Below, one piece after another: positions 8,593 through 17,655 of a stretch of DNA of 64,000 bases. Source of the DNA: Ferribacterium limneticum (GTDB lineage Bacteria > Pseudomonadota > Gammaproteobacteria > Burkholderiales > Rhodocyclaceae); NCBI RefSeq assembly GCF_020510585.1, contig NZ_CP075190.1:310001-374000 (forward strand), read 5' to 3'. The notes under the pieces were generated by a model. It searched no databases. It saw nothing but the letters and a program-made list of their open reading frames with translations, and was not told the DNA's origin. Position numbers and translations under genes: made by a program. Each line of letters opens with the position of its first letter. Positions within the stretch are counted from its first letter, which is position 1.

Positions 8593-10560
8593 ATGCCCAC
8601 GCAGGCGAATTTCGCCGCTCTGGATGGTTTGCATACCTTCCCGCGGCTACTGTTTCATCACGCAAGCATCCGGCCGAATGCGCCGGCCATGCGCGAAAAA
8701 TATCTCGGCATCTGGCAAACCTGGACCTGGGCCGACGTCGGCGAACGTGTCCGGGCATTGGCCTGCGGCCTGGCTTCGCTCGGTTTCAAGCGCGGCGACA
8801 ATCTGGCCATCATCGGTGACAACCGGCCGCATCTCTACATGATGATGACGGCCGCCCAGTGCCTGGGCGGCGTGCCAGTGCCGCTCTATCAAGACGCCGT
8901 GGCCAACGAAATGCTCTTCGTGCTGCAGGATGCCGGCATTCGTTTCGTCGTCGTCGAGGATCAGGAACAGGTCGACAAGATGCTGGAAATCAGCGATCAG
9001 GTCGGCACGCTCGAACACATCATCTACGACGACCCGCGCGGCATGCGGCACTACAGCCAGCCCTTCCTGCACGACATCCATGAACTCATGGAAATGGGGC
9101 GGATTCATGACCGCAACCATTCCGATTTTCTCAACGCCGAAGTCGAGCAGGGGCATTTCGACGATGTGTCGGTCATGCTCTACACCTCGGGCACCACGGG
9201 CAAGCCGAAAGGCGTCTGCCAGACGCACGCCGCCTTCATCGCCGCGGCGCAGGGTGGGGTGCAGGTAGACAAGCTCGGTGCCGATGGCGACATCCTGTCC
9301 TACCTGCCCATGGCCTGGGTCGGCGATCACCTGTTCTCCTACGCCCAGGCGCTGGTCGCCGGTTTTACCATCAACTGCCCGGAATCCGGCGACACGGTGA
9401 TGTCCGACCTGCGCGAAATCGGCCCGACCTGCTATTTCGCCCCGCCGCGCGTTTTCGAAAGCCTGCTGACTTCGGTCATGATCCGCATGGAAGATGCAGG
9501 CCAGATCAAACAGAAAATGTTCCATTACTTCATGGCGGTGGCCAAACGCTGCGGTTCGGACATTCTCGACGGAAAATCGGTCGGCTTTGGTGACCGCCTG
9601 CAATACTGGCTTGGCAATATTCTGGTCTATGGCCCGCTGCGCAATGTGCTCGGCATGAGCCGCATCCGCGTCGCCTACACGGCCGGCGCGGCGATCGGGC
9701 CGGAGCTCTTCCGCTTCTACCGGTCAATGGGCATCAACCTCAAGCAGTTCTACGGCCAGACCGAAACCTGCGCCTACGTCTGCCTGCAGCCGGATGGCCA
9801 GATCAAGTTCGACTCGGTTGGCCAGCCGGCGCCGGGCGTCGAAATCAGGATTGCCGACAACGGCGAAGTGCTGGTCAAGGGCCCGATGCTGCTCAAGGAA
9901 TACTACAAGCGCCCGGATGCCACGGCCGAATCGCTCAATGCCGACGGCTATTTCATGACCGGCGACGCCGGCTTCCTCGACGAGGACGGCCACCTCAAGA
10001 TCATCGACCGCGCCAAGGATGTAGGCAAGCTCAAGAACGGCGCGATGTTTGCCCCCAACTACATCGAGAACAAGCTCAAGTTCTTCCAGCACGTCAAGGA
10101 AGCCGTCTGCTTCGGCCACGACCGCGACATGGTCTGCGCCTTCATCAACATCGATGTCAGCGCCGTCGGCAACTGGGCCGAGCGCCGCGGCATCGCCTAT
10201 TCGGGCTATGCCGACCTCGCCGGCAAGCCCGAAGTGCTCGAACTGATCCGCGAATGCGTCGAGCAGGTCAATGCCGACCTGATCCACGACAGCATGGTCG
10301 CCGACTCGCAAATCCACCGTTTCCTTGTTCTGCACAAGGAACTCGATCCGGACGACGACGAGCTGACGCGGACGCGCAAGGTCCGCCGCAACTTCGTCGC
10401 CGAAAAATACAAGGTGCTGATTGACGCGCTCTACGAGGGCAAGGCGAATCAGTTCATCGAAACCGAGGTCAAGTTCGAGGATGGCCGGCGCGGCAAGGTA
10501 TCGGCCGACCTCAAGATCATCGATGCCAAGACCTTCCCGATCGTGAAAAAGGCAGCCTGA
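8593..10560 (+). CDS. AMP-dependent acyl-CoA synthetase (long-chain/aromatic acid ligase)
   Basis: A 655-residue adenylate-forming ligase that activates a carboxylic acid to its CoA thioester with ATP. The phosphate-binding motif YTSGTTGKPKG is near residues 198-208. Further family motifs are GQTETCAY (about 386), TGDAGFLDEDGHLKIIDRAKD (about 456-476) and the catalytic-Lys region near the C-terminus. Its length and spacing resemble long-chain fatty acyl-CoA ligases of the FadD15 group. It is the first gene of a seven-gene run with a Liv-type transporter and a PaaK-like ligase. The true substrate could therefore be an aromatic or aryl-alkanoic acid that the transporter imports; this is inference. 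A strong GGAGGAG site supports the start. The next gene begins 2 bases after its stop. Confidence 0.88.
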   Translation: MPTQANFAALDGLHTFPRLLFHHASIRPNAPAMREKYLGIWQTWTWADVGERVRALACGLASLGFKRGDNLAIIGDNRPHLYMMMTAAQCLGGVPVPLYQDAVANEMLFVLQDAGIRFVVVEDQEQVDKMLEISDQVGTLEHIIYDDPRGMRHYSQPFLHDIHELMEMGRIHDRNHSDFLNAEVEQGHFDDVSVMLYTSGTTGKPKGVCQTHAAFIAAAQGGVQVDKLGADGDILSYLPMAWVGDHLFSYAQALVAGFTINCPESGDTVMSDLREIGPTCYFAPPRVFESLLTSVMIRMEDAGQIKQKMFHYFMAVAKRCGSDILDGKSVGFGDRLQYWLGNILVYGPLRNVLGMSRIRVAYTAGAAIGPELFRFYRSMGINLKQFYGQTETCAYVCLQPDGQIKFDSVGQPAPGVEIRIADNGEVLVKGPMLLKEYYKRPDATAESLNADGYFMTGDAGFLDEDGHLKIIDRAKDVGKLKNGAMFAPNYIENKLKFFQHVKEAVCFGHDRDMVCAFINIDVSAVGNWAERRGIAYSGYADLAGKPEVLELIRECVEQVNADLIHDSMVADSQIHRFLVLHKELDPDDDELTRTRKVRRNFVAEKYKVLIDALYEGKANQFIETEVKFEDGRRGKVSADLKIIDAKTFPIVKKAA

Positions 10561-10562
10561 AC

Positions 10563-11345
10563 ATGAGCAAGAAAATAGGCGACGTCATTCTCGACCTGCA
10601 AAACATTTCCCTGCGCTTCGGGGGCGTCAAAGCGCTGACCGACATTTCCTTCGACGTCCGCCAGCACGAAATTCGCGCCATCATCGGCCCGAATGGCGCC
10701 GGCAAGAGCTCGATGCTCAACGTCATCAACGGCGTTTACCATCCGCAGGAAGGCAAGATTTTCTGGCATGGCAACGAGCGCAAGCGCATGGAGCCGCACA
10801 TGGCGGCCCAGCAGAACATTGCCCGTACCTTCCAGAACATCGCGCTGTTCAAGGGCATGAGCGTGCTCGACAACATCATGACCGGGCGCATTACCAAGAT
10901 GAAGGCCAACTTTATCGAGCATGCGCTGTGGTTCGGCCGGGCGCGCCGGGAAGAGCTGGAGCATCGCAAGAAGGTCGAGGAAGTGATCGACTTCCTCGAA
11001 ATTCAGCACATTCGCAAGACGCCGGTCGGTCGCTTGCCCTATGGCCTGCAAAAGCGTGTCGAACTCGGTCGCGCGCTGGCCGCCGAGCCGTCGATGCTGC
11101 TCCTCGACGAGCCGATGGCCGGGATGAACGTCGAAGAGAAACAGGACATGTGCCGTTTCATCCTCGACGTAAACGACCAGTTCGGCACGACCATCGTGCT
11201 CATCGAACACGACATGGGTGTGGTCATGGATATCTCCGACCGCGTCGTCGTGCTCGATTACGGCAAGAAGATCGGCGATGGCGTGCCCGATGAAGTCAAA
11301 AATAATGAGGATGTGATCAAGGCCTATCTGGGCGCTGGTCACTAA
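10563..11345 (+). CDS. Branched-chain amino acid-type ABC transporter, ATP-binding protein (LivG family)
   Basis: A 260-residue cytoplasmic ATPase. Walker A is GPNGAGKSS (about residues 42-50), a signature-like segment is GLQKRVELGRALA (about 160-172), and Walker B is MLLLDEPMAGM (about 178-188), followed by the switch His in VLIEHDMG. The C-terminal motif (NNEDVIKAYLGAGH) is typical of LivG proteins. It energises import through the LivH/LivM pair encoded directly downstream. It is 2 bases from the ligase stop and 11 bases before livH. The imported solute is not fixed by sequence; the neighbouring CoA ligases favour an organic acid over amino acids. Confidence 0.9.
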   Translation: MSKKIGDVILDLQNISLRFGGVKALTDISFDVRQHEIRAIIGPNGAGKSSMLNVINGVYHPQEGKIFWHGNERKRMEPHMAAQQNIARTFQNIALFKGMSVLDNIMTGRITKMKANFIEHALWFGRARREELEHRKKVEEVIDFLEIQHIRKTPVGRLPYGLQKRVELGRALAAEPSMLLLDEPMAGMNVEEKQDMCRFILDVNDQFGTTIVLIEHDMGVVMDISDRVVVLDYGKKIGDGVPDEVKNNEDVIKAYLGAGH

Positions 11346-11356
11346 GGAGTCGGGAC

Positions 11357-12271
11357 ATGAATTTTTTCTTTGAAGTCCTCATCGGTGGTCTGCTTTCCGG
11401 CGTCATGTACGCCCTGGTCGCCCTCGGTTTCGTGATGATCTACAAGGCCTCGGGCGTCTTCAACTTCGCTCAGGGCGCCATGGTCTACCTCGCTGCGCTG
11501 TCGGTTGTCGGTTGCATGGAAAAGGGTGCGCCGCTCTGGCTGGCGATCATCCTCGCCTTTGTCATCATGACGCTGTTTGGCATCGCGACCGAAAAGTTCG
11601 TGCTGCGCAAGCTGGTCAATCAGCCGCCCATCGCCCTGTTCATGGCGACCATCGGCCTGGCCTTCTTCATCGAGGGCCTGGCCCCGATGATTTTCGGCAG
11701 CGAACCGCGGGCGCTCGAACTGGGCATCGTCGATGAGCCGATTCCCTGGGTGCTCGACAACTGGAACATGGTCATTTCGAAGTTCGACCTCGTTGCAGCC
11801 GGCGTCGCTGCGGTACTCGTTGCCACGCTGGCCCTGTTCTTCCAATACACCCGCATCGGCCGGGCACTACGCGCCGTGGCGGACGACCATCAGGCCGCGC
11901 TGTCGATCGGTATTCCGCTGCAACACATCTGGGCCATCGTTTGGGGCGTCGCCGGTTTTGTCGCACTGGTGGCCGGCATGATGTGGGGTGCCCGCAACGG
12001 TGTGCAGTTTGCGCTCACTTTCACGGCACTCAAGGCGCTGCCGGTGTTGATCCTTGGCGGCTTCACCTCTGTGCCGGGGGCGATTGTCGGCGGCCTGATC
12101 ATCGGCGCTTCGGAAAAGCTGGCTGAAATCTACATTCCGCCCGTCATGCAGGATCTGTTTGGCGGCAATTTCGGTGGCATTGAGGGCTGGTTCCCTTATG
12201 TGCTGGCGCTGCTGTTCCTGCTCGTTCGTCCCGAAGGTCTCTTCGGCGAAAAACACATCGACCGGGTTTAA
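11357..12271 (+). CDS. Branched-chain amino acid-type ABC transporter permease (LivH family)
   Basis: A 304-residue inner-membrane permease with about eight hydrophobic segments starting at residue 5 (VLIGGLLSGVMYALVALGFV). It has the LivH landmark near 15-40 (GVMYALVALGFVMIYKASGV, then NFAQGAM) and a C-terminal RPEGLFGEKHIDRV. The cytoplasmic coupling loop (about 160-190, RIGRALRAVADDHQAALSIG) contacts the ATPase. It pairs with the LivM-type permease 11 bases downstream to form the channel. The ribosome site AAGGAG precedes the ATG. Confidence 0.9.
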   Translation: MNFFFEVLIGGLLSGVMYALVALGFVMIYKASGVFNFAQGAMVYLAALSVVGCMEKGAPLWLAIILAFVIMTLFGIATEKFVLRKLVNQPPIALFMATIGLAFFIEGLAPMIFGSEPRALELGIVDEPIPWVLDNWNMVISKFDLVAAGVAAVLVATLALFFQYTRIGRALRAVADDHQAALSIGIPLQHIWAIVWGVAGFVALVAGMMWGARNGVQFALTFTALKALPVLILGGFTSVPGAIVGGLIIGASEKLAEIYIPPVMQDLFGGNFGGIEGWFPYVLALLFLLVRPEGLFGEKHIDRV

Positions 12272-12282
12272 GGAGAAAACAC

Positions 12283-13359
12283 ATGCTTTACCGTGAAGCC
12301 GGTCAATTCAAGACAACCTACGCTGCCGACCAGCAAATCTTCCCGATTCGTCAGGACCGGATCGGGGTCATCGCGCTACTTGTCGTCGCTTTCATCGGGG
12401 TGCCGCTTTTTGCCAGCGAATACTGGTTCTCGGCCATCCTGATTCCTTTCCTGATCTTCGCCTTGGCGGCGCTCGGGCTCAATGTCCTGACCGGTTATGC
12501 CGGCCAGCTTTCGCTCGGTTCGGCCGCTTTCATGGCGGTCGGCGCCTATGCCGCCTACAACTTTCAGTTGCGCATCGAGGGCATCCCGATTCTGGTTTCC
12601 TTCATTTGTGCCGGGTTGACAGCAGCCGGGGTGGGTATTCTGTTCGGCTTGCCGTCGCTGCGCATCAAGGGTTTTTACCTGGCAGTGGCGACGCTGGCCG
12701 CGCAGTTCTTTATCGTCTGGTGCCTGACCAAGTTCCCCTGGCTGTCGAACAACTCGTCATCGGGCGTGATTTCGACGCAACGCCTGATCATCTTTGGTCA
12801 TGAACTGACGACGCCGGTCGAGAAGTATCTGCTCGTCCTCTCCATCGTCGTCGTCATGGCGCTGGCCGCCAAGAACATGGTCCGCTCGGCCACGGGCAGG
12901 GCTTGGATGGCGGTGCGCGACATGGATGTGGCGGCGTCGGTCATCGGCATCAAGCTGATGCCGACCAAGCTGCTCGCCTTTGCCGTGAGTTCTTTCTACT
13001 GCGGTGTGGCCGGCGCGCTGTACGCCTTCTGCTACCTCGGCTCGGTCGAGCCGGATGGCTTCTCGCTCGAAATGTCCTTCAAGATTTTGTTCATGATCAT
13101 CATCGGCGGTGTCGGTTCGATCATGGGCAGTTTCCTTGGCGCTGCGTTCATCCTGCTGCTGCCGATCTTTCTCGATATCGCCCTGCCGTTCTTCGCCGAA
13201 CTGTTCGGGCTGCCGTTTTCCAGCGCTACCGTGTCGCACATCCAGATCACGGTGTTCGGTGCGCTGATCATGTTCTTCCTGATCGTCGAGCCGCACGGGC
13301 TGGCCCGTTTGTGGCAGATCGCCAAGGAGAAGCTGCGCTTGTGGCCGTTCCCGCATTAG
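12283..13359 (+). CDS. Branched-chain amino acid-type ABC transporter permease (LivM family)
   Basis: A 358-residue inner-membrane permease with 8-10 transmembrane segments. The LivM signature lies near residues 60-90 (LAALGLNVLTGYAGQLSLGS). A coupling loop is near 205-235 (ATGRAWMAVRDMDVAASVIG). The N-terminal extension of about 35 residues before the first membrane segment is longer than in many LivM proteins. It forms the heterodimeric channel with the LivH-type protein. The binding-protein gene begins 63 bases downstream. Confidence 0.9.
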   Translation: MLYREAGQFKTTYAADQQIFPIRQDRIGVIALLVVAFIGVPLFASEYWFSAILIPFLIFALAALGLNVLTGYAGQLSLGSAAFMAVGAYAAYNFQLRIEGIPILVSFICAGLTAAGVGILFGLPSLRIKGFYLAVATLAAQFFIVWCLTKFPWLSNNSSSGVISTQRLIIFGHELTTPVEKYLLVLSIVVVMALAAKNMVRSATGRAWMAVRDMDVAASVIGIKLMPTKLLAFAVSSFYCGVAGALYAFCYLGSVEPDGFSLEMSFKILFMIIIGGVGSIMGSFLGAAFILLLPIFLDIALPFFAELFGLPFSSATVSHIQITVFGALIMFFLIVEPHGLARLWQIAKEKLRLWPFPH

Positions 13360-13371
13360 TGCTGACCGTGG
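13335..13371 (-). repeat. Possible degenerate copy of the 37-bp repeat at the end of livM
   Basis: TGACCGTGG and an upstream TGGCCGTT are at the right spacing for the family, but the A/T tracts are largely lost. It could be a decayed copy or chance. Confidence 0.25.
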
Positions 13372-13422
13372 TTCAAGCGGTGGGGCCCCGCCGCTTTTTG
13401 TAATAACTGGAGGAGACATTCA

Positions 13423-14745
13423 ATGATCAAAAATTTCAAACCCGCTATTGCCGCCGCTGCGGTGTCCCTGGCCATGATGTCGCAGATGGCCGTGGCTGCC
13501 GAAGAGCAGTTCTTTCCGCTGATCGACTACCGCGTCGGGCCCTATGGCTCGAACGGCCAGGCCTTCTACGGTGGTTTCATCGATTACCTCAACTACGTCA
13601 ATCTCAAGGAAAAGGGCGTCAACGGCGTCCAGATGACCTACGAAGAGTGCGAAACCGAATACAACAACGCCAAGGGCGTCGAGTGTTACGAGCGCCTGAA
13701 GGGCAAGGCCGCCAAGTCGGCCGGCCCGCTGCACACGATGTCGACGGGTATTTCGTATGCGCTGATCGACAAGTCGGCCCAGGACAAGCTGCCGCTGGCC
13801 ATGATGGGCTACGGCCGCACTGACGCGGTTGACGGCTCGGTCTTCCCGTATGCCTTCCCGCTGGTTACGACTTACCAGATGCAGGCCTCGGCCATCGTCA
13901 AGTTCCTCAAGGACAAGAATGGCGGCAGTCTGGCTGGCAAGAAGATCGTTTATCTGTACCACGACTCGGCCTACGGCAAGGAAGCCATCGTCGCGTTGAA
14001 CGCCGAAGCAGCGCTCAACAAGTTTGAATTGGTGCAGATTCCGGTGGCCCACCCGGGTAACGAGCAGGGCGCCCAGTGGCTGAAAATTCGCCAGGAAAAG
14101 CCCGATTTCGTCATTTTCTGGGGCTGGGGTGTGATGAACCAGACGGCATTGAAGGCTGCCCAGAAGGTCGCTTTCCCGCGTGAAAAGATGATCGGTTCGT
14201 GGTGGACGGGTTCGGAAGAGGACGTGATTCCGGCTGGCGAAGCCGCCAAGGGCTACATGGCCGCGACGTGGAATGTGGCTGGCAAGCAGGTGCCGGTCAT
14301 CGCCGACATCGAGAAGGTGGTCTACGGGGCCGGCAAGGGCAACCTGCAGGACAAGGCCAAGATCGGCACCATCCTCTACAACCGCGGTGTTTCTGCCGCC
14401 GTGCTGTCGGTCGAAGCCATCCGCAAGGGTCAAGAAAAGTACGGCAAGGGCAAGGCGCTGACCGGCGAACAAACCCGCTGGGCGCTGGAAAACCTCAACA
14501 TCAACGACGCCCGCCTGAAGGTACTCGGTGCCACCGACCTGCTGCCGGAAATCAAGACTTCCTGCGACAACCACGAAGGTTCCGGCAAGGTGAAGATCCA
14601 GCAATGGGACGGTGCCAAGTGGGTGCCGGTGTCCGGCTGGATCGAGGGTAACAAGGCGCTGATCCACCCGCTCTTCCAGGCTTCTGCCAAGCAGTACGCC
14701 AAGGAAAAGGGCATCACACCGCGCGATTGTTCCAAGGAAAAATGA
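13423..14745 (+). CDS. ABC transporter periplasmic substrate-binding protein
   Basis: A 440-residue exported binding protein. The signal peptide spans residues 1-26 (MIKNFKPAIAAAAVSLAMMS, cleavage after AVAA). The mature part is a type I periplasmic-binding fold like LivK, but of the larger (~410 residue) class seen beside aromatic-acid ligases. It has a disulfide-capable pair in YEECETEYNNAKGVECYE (about 70-85). The ribosome site CTGGAGGAG is strong. It delivers the solute to the LivH/M permease. A long imperfect hairpin follows the stop and probably lowers expression of the downstream ATPase relative to this abundant protein. Confidence 0.87.
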   Translation: MIKNFKPAIAAAAVSLAMMSQMAVAAEEQFFPLIDYRVGPYGSNGQAFYGGFIDYLNYVNLKEKGVNGVQMTYEECETEYNNAKGVECYERLKGKAAKSAGPLHTMSTGISYALIDKSAQDKLPLAMMGYGRTDAVDGSVFPYAFPLVTTYQMQASAIVKFLKDKNGGSLAGKKIVYLYHDSAYGKEAIVALNAEAALNKFELVQIPVAHPGNEQGAQWLKIRQEKPDFVIFWGWGVMNQTALKAAQKVAFPREKMIGSWWTGSEEDVIPAGEAAKGYMAATWNVAGKQVPVIADIEKVVYGAGKGNLQDKAKIGTILYNRGVSAAVLSVEAIRKGQEKYGKGKALTGEQTRWALENLNINDARLKVLGATDLLPEIKTSCDNHEGSGKVKIQQWDGAKWVPVSGWIEGNKALIHPLFQASAKQYAKEKGITPRDCSKEK

Positions 14746-14796
14746 GACGGCAGGAGGAAGGAGTGGGGGCGCGAGCCCTCGCTCTTTCTCTCCGTC
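14746..14796 (+). terminator. Imperfect stem-loop after the binding-protein gene (probable attenuator)
   Basis: GACGG at 14746-14750 pairs with CCGTC at 14792-14796. The purine-rich AGGAGGAAGGAG and GGGGGC on the left pair imperfectly with GCCCTC and the CTCTTTCTCTC stretch on the right. There is no downstream T run, so a partial terminator or mRNA-stabilising hairpin fits better than a full stop. Confidence 0.45.
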
Positions 14797-14815
14797 CCAT
14801 GAATCGGAAACGCAT

Positions 14816-15646
14816 ATGACTACACACACTGCCGCTGCGGCGGGCGAAAACTACCTGAGCATCAACAATATCGAGGTCATCTACGACCACGTGATCCTGG
14901 TGCTCAAGGGCGTGTCGCTGAATGTGCCGAAAGGCAAGATCGTCGCCTTGCTCGGCGCCAATGGCGCCGGCAAATCGACGACGCTGAAGGCGATTTCCAA
15001 CCTGCTGCACGCCGAACGCGGCGATGTGACCAAGGGCTCGGTCGAATACAAGGGCCAGCGCATCGATCAGTTGACGCCGAACGAGCTGGTCAAGCGCGGC
15101 GTCATCCAGGTCATGGAAGGGCGGCATTGCTTTGGCCACCTGACCATCGAGGAAAACCTGCTGACCGGGGCCTACACGCGCAGCATTTCGCGCGGCGAAC
15201 TCAAGGACAGCCTGGAAAAGGTTTACCACTATTTCCCGCGCCTCAAGACGCGGCGCACCTCGCAGGCCGGCTACACCTCGGGCGGTGAGCAGCAGATGTG
15301 CGCGATTGGTCGGGCGCTGATGGCCAAGCCGGAAATGATCCTGCTCGATGAACCGTCGATGGGTCTGGCGCCGCAGATTGTTGAAGAGATTTTCGAGATT
15401 GTTAAGGATTTGAATGGCCGCGAGAACGTCAGTTTTCTGCTGGCTGAGCAGAACACCATGGTCGCGCTGAGGTATGCGGACTTCGGGTACATCCTGGAGA
15501 ACGGGCGGGTGGTGATGGAGGGGGATGCGGAGGATTTGAGGACCAATGAGGACGTTAAGGAGTTCTACCTCGGGCTCAGTTCGGCCGGCCGAAAATCCTT
15601 CAAAGACGTCAAACATTACAGACGCCGCAAACGCTGGCTTTCCTAG
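14816..15646 (+). CDS. Branched-chain amino acid-type ABC transporter, ATP-binding protein (LivF family)
   Basis: A 276-residue ATPase. Walker A is GANGAGKSTT (about 51-60), the signature is SGGEQQMCAIGRALM (about 159-173) and Walker B is MILLDEPSMGLAPQ (about 178-191). It is about 40 residues longer than the 234-residue LivF of the second operon. The extra length is an N-terminal leader and a basic C-terminal tail (GRKSFKDVKHYRRRKRWLS). I recall this tail from LivF proteins next to PaaK-type ligases, so it may mark a transporter subfamily for aromatic acids. It completes the five-part transporter. Confidence 0.9.
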   Translation: MTTHTAAAAGENYLSINNIEVIYDHVILVLKGVSLNVPKGKIVALLGANGAGKSTTLKAISNLLHAERGDVTKGSVEYKGQRIDQLTPNELVKRGVIQVMEGRHCFGHLTIEENLLTGAYTRSISRGELKDSLEKVYHYFPRLKTRRTSQAGYTSGGEQQMCAIGRALMAKPEMILLDEPSMGLAPQIVEEIFEIVKDLNGRENVSFLLAEQNTMVALRYADFGYILENGRVVMEGDAEDLRTNEDVKEFYLGLSSAGRKSFKDVKHYRRRKRWLS

Positions 15647-15790
15647 CGGGTTGCAGTGCGCCCCGCATTGCGGCGTTGTCGGCCGGCTTGTTGGCAGGAG
15701 CCAACGGCGCCGGTCTCCGCCTTGCCCTGTGGGGCTACTTTGCAACCCTTGGGCTGTGTGCTTGCTTTTGCTTCGCTGAAAACCCAAATG

Positions 15791-15826
15791 CCACGGTCAA
15801 CCGGAAAAAACGGAGAAAAATGAAAT
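15791..15826 (+). repeat. Dispersed repeat, copy 5, abutting a start codon
   Basis: Exact core, A6, spacer CGGAG, then AAAAATGAAAT. The last two bases are the AT of the ATG start at 15825, and the spacer supplies a GGAG ribosome site. The repeat is thus the 5' leader of the PaaK-like gene. Confidence 0.92.
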
Positions 15827-17054
15827 GAGCTATTACGACCCGCTCGAGACCCGCGATCCGGATGAGCGCGAGGCGGACCTGATGGACAAGCTGGCGCGGC
15901 AGGTGGCGCATGCCAAGGAAACGACACATTATTATTTCCAGTCGCTGGCCGGGATCAATCCGTTCGAATGCGCGACGCGCGAGGCGCTGGCCAAGCTGCC
16001 GCTGACCCGCAAGCGCGACCTGATCGAGTTGCAGAAAAAAACGCCGCCCTTCGGTGGCCTGAATTCGTTGCCGCGCGGCAAGGCCAAGCGGGTGTTCGCT
16101 TCGCCCGGCCCGATCTACGAGTTGCAGGGCAAGGACATGGATCCCTGGCGCCTGGCGCGCGTGCTGTACGCCGCCGGCTTCCGCGATGGCGACCTGATCC
16201 ACAACTGCTTTTCCTACCATTTCACACCGGGTGCTTTCCTCATGGAAGGCGGCGCCCGCAAGCTCGGCTGTGCGGTCTTTCCCGGTGGCACCGGGCAGAC
16301 CGAGCAGCAGGTCCAGGCCATGGTTGATCTCAAGCCGGAAGGCTATGTCGGCACGCCATCCTTTCTGCGCATCATCGTCGAGAAGGCCGAGGAAATGGGC
16401 GCCGACATCAGTTCCTTGCGCAAGGCCTGTGTCTCCGGCGAAGCCTTGCCGGGAATCACCCGGCAGTGGCTCAACGAGCGCGGTATTTCGGTGCGTCAGT
16501 GCTACGCGACGGCCGACATCGGTGCCATCGCCTACGAAACCGAGGCGGAAGAGGGGCTGGTCGTCGAGGAGGAAATCCTCGTCGAAATCGTTCGTCCGGG
16601 CACCGGCGATCCGGTCGAGCCGGGCGAGGTTGGCGAAGTCGTCGTCACCACCTTCAACCCGGATTACCCGCTGATCCGCTTCGCCACCGGCGACCTGTCG
16701 GCCATTCTGCCCGGCCGCTCGCCCTGCGGCCGCAGCAATATCCGGCTCAAGGGCTGGATGGGCCGGGCCGATCAGACGACCAAGATCAAGGGCATGTTCG
16801 TCCATCCCGAGCAGGTCGCCCAGATCGCCGCCCGGCATCCGGAAATCCACCGCATGCGGCTGGTTGTCGACAACCCGGGCGGCCAGGACCGCATGGTGCT
16901 GCATTGCGAAATCGAAGCCGGCCACGAGGCGCTAGCCACGGCGCTCGTCGCCAGCGTGCGCGAAGTGACCAAATTGCGCGGCGATGTGGCATTTGTCACA
17001 CCGGGGGGCTTGCCCAATGACGGGAAGGTGATCGAAGATAGCCGGATCTATTGA
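15825..17054 (+). CDS. Phenylacetate-CoA ligase (PaaK) family protein with altered P-loop
   Basis: A 409-residue adenylate-forming enzyme of the PaaK type. Domain landmarks in order are the N-terminal PLTRKRDLIE (about 52-61), GTPSFLRIIVEKAEE (about 179-193), SGEALPG (about 205-211), a YATADIG segment (about 226-232), and the C-terminal GRADQTTKIKGMFVHPEQV (about 312-330). In place of the Ser/Thr-rich phosphate loop (SSGTTGKP in PaaK) it has FASPGPIYE (about 91-99), so ATP handling may differ. Being last in the operon, it probably activates an aromatic acid brought in by the transporter. The start codon overlaps repeat copy 5. Confidence 0.82.
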   Translation: MSYYDPLETRDPDEREADLMDKLARQVAHAKETTHYYFQSLAGINPFECATREALAKLPLTRKRDLIELQKKTPPFGGLNSLPRGKAKRVFASPGPIYELQGKDMDPWRLARVLYAAGFRDGDLIHNCFSYHFTPGAFLMEGGARKLGCAVFPGGTGQTEQQVQAMVDLKPEGYVGTPSFLRIIVEKAEEMGADISSLRKACVSGEALPGITRQWLNERGISVRQCYATADIGAIAYETEAEEGLVVEEEILVEIVRPGTGDPVEPGEVGEVVVTTFNPDYPLIRFATGDLSAILPGRSPCGRSNIRLKGWMGRADQTTKIKGMFVHPEQVAQIAARHPEIHRMRLVVDNPGGQDRMVLHCEIEAGHEALATALVASVREVTKLRGDVAFVTPGGLPNDGKVIEDSRIY

Positions 17055-17068
17055 TCCGGGAAATTGCC

Positions 17069-17572
17069 ATGCGAATTCTCCTCGTTGCGCTGGCTTGCCT
17101 GACGCTCTCAGCCCAGGCCGCTGAGCCAGTGGTTTTGCGGCCATCGGCCAAGCTCCTCTTCAAGCAGCCGGAACTGCTGCAGGCCGGCCAGTGCGTGCGT
17201 TACGAGGAGGGCGGCAACGGCTGGGTGGCGACCGATCCGGTCTTTTTCCTCAAGGGCGAAGTGCTGGCCGCCGAGGTGCGTACCCGCCATCTCGGCAAAT
17301 GCCCGGTAGTGCCCGGCAAGACGCTGGAGCGCTACAGCCGCGACGAATTTAATCGCCATGTCCAGGCTTCCCCCTGCGTCGCCGAGAACGTTGCCGAACG
17401 TGACGAACAGAGCGGCATCGTCCGCATCCGCGTCGCCGACTGGGAAACGCCGCATGCCAAAAAAGCCGAGAACGCCGGCCGTCTGTATCGCGGCATGTTC
17501 GTCGAGAAAAAACTCGAAAAAGGCATGGAAATCGAGCTGGAAGCCGACCTGCTGAGCGTCTGCGAGCTGTAA
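17069..17572 (+). CDS. Hypothetical exported protein
   Basis: A 167-residue protein with a clear signal peptide (MRILLVALACLTLSAQAAEP). An in-frame TTG at 17051 lies over the previous stop, but ATG 17069 gives a proper signal sequence and is preferred. The mature part contains four cysteines (in QAGQCVRYEEG, LGKCPVV, QASPCVAEN and SVCEL) that could make two disulfides. I do not recognise the family. It starts 15 bases after the PaaK-like gene and may be co-transcribed with it. Confidence 0.65.
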   Translation: MRILLVALACLTLSAQAAEPVVLRPSAKLLFKQPELLQAGQCVRYEEGGNGWVATDPVFFLKGEVLAAEVRTRHLGKCPVVPGKTLERYSRDEFNRHVQASPCVAENVAERDEQSGIVRIRVADWETPHAKKAENAGRLYRGMFVEKKLEKGMEIELEADLLSVCEL

Positions 17573-17655
17573 CGGCGCGTGACGCCCGGCGCCTGATCGG
17601 GCACACTCCCTGAGGTGCAGACTTGCTGCGCCTATCCAGCGAAAGATCAGGGGCC

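Noticed and set aside
13420..14829. A 469-codon frame antisense to the first binding-protein gene.
   Set aside because: The sense strand encodes a signal peptide and a full periplasmic-binding fold; the antisense frame has neither.
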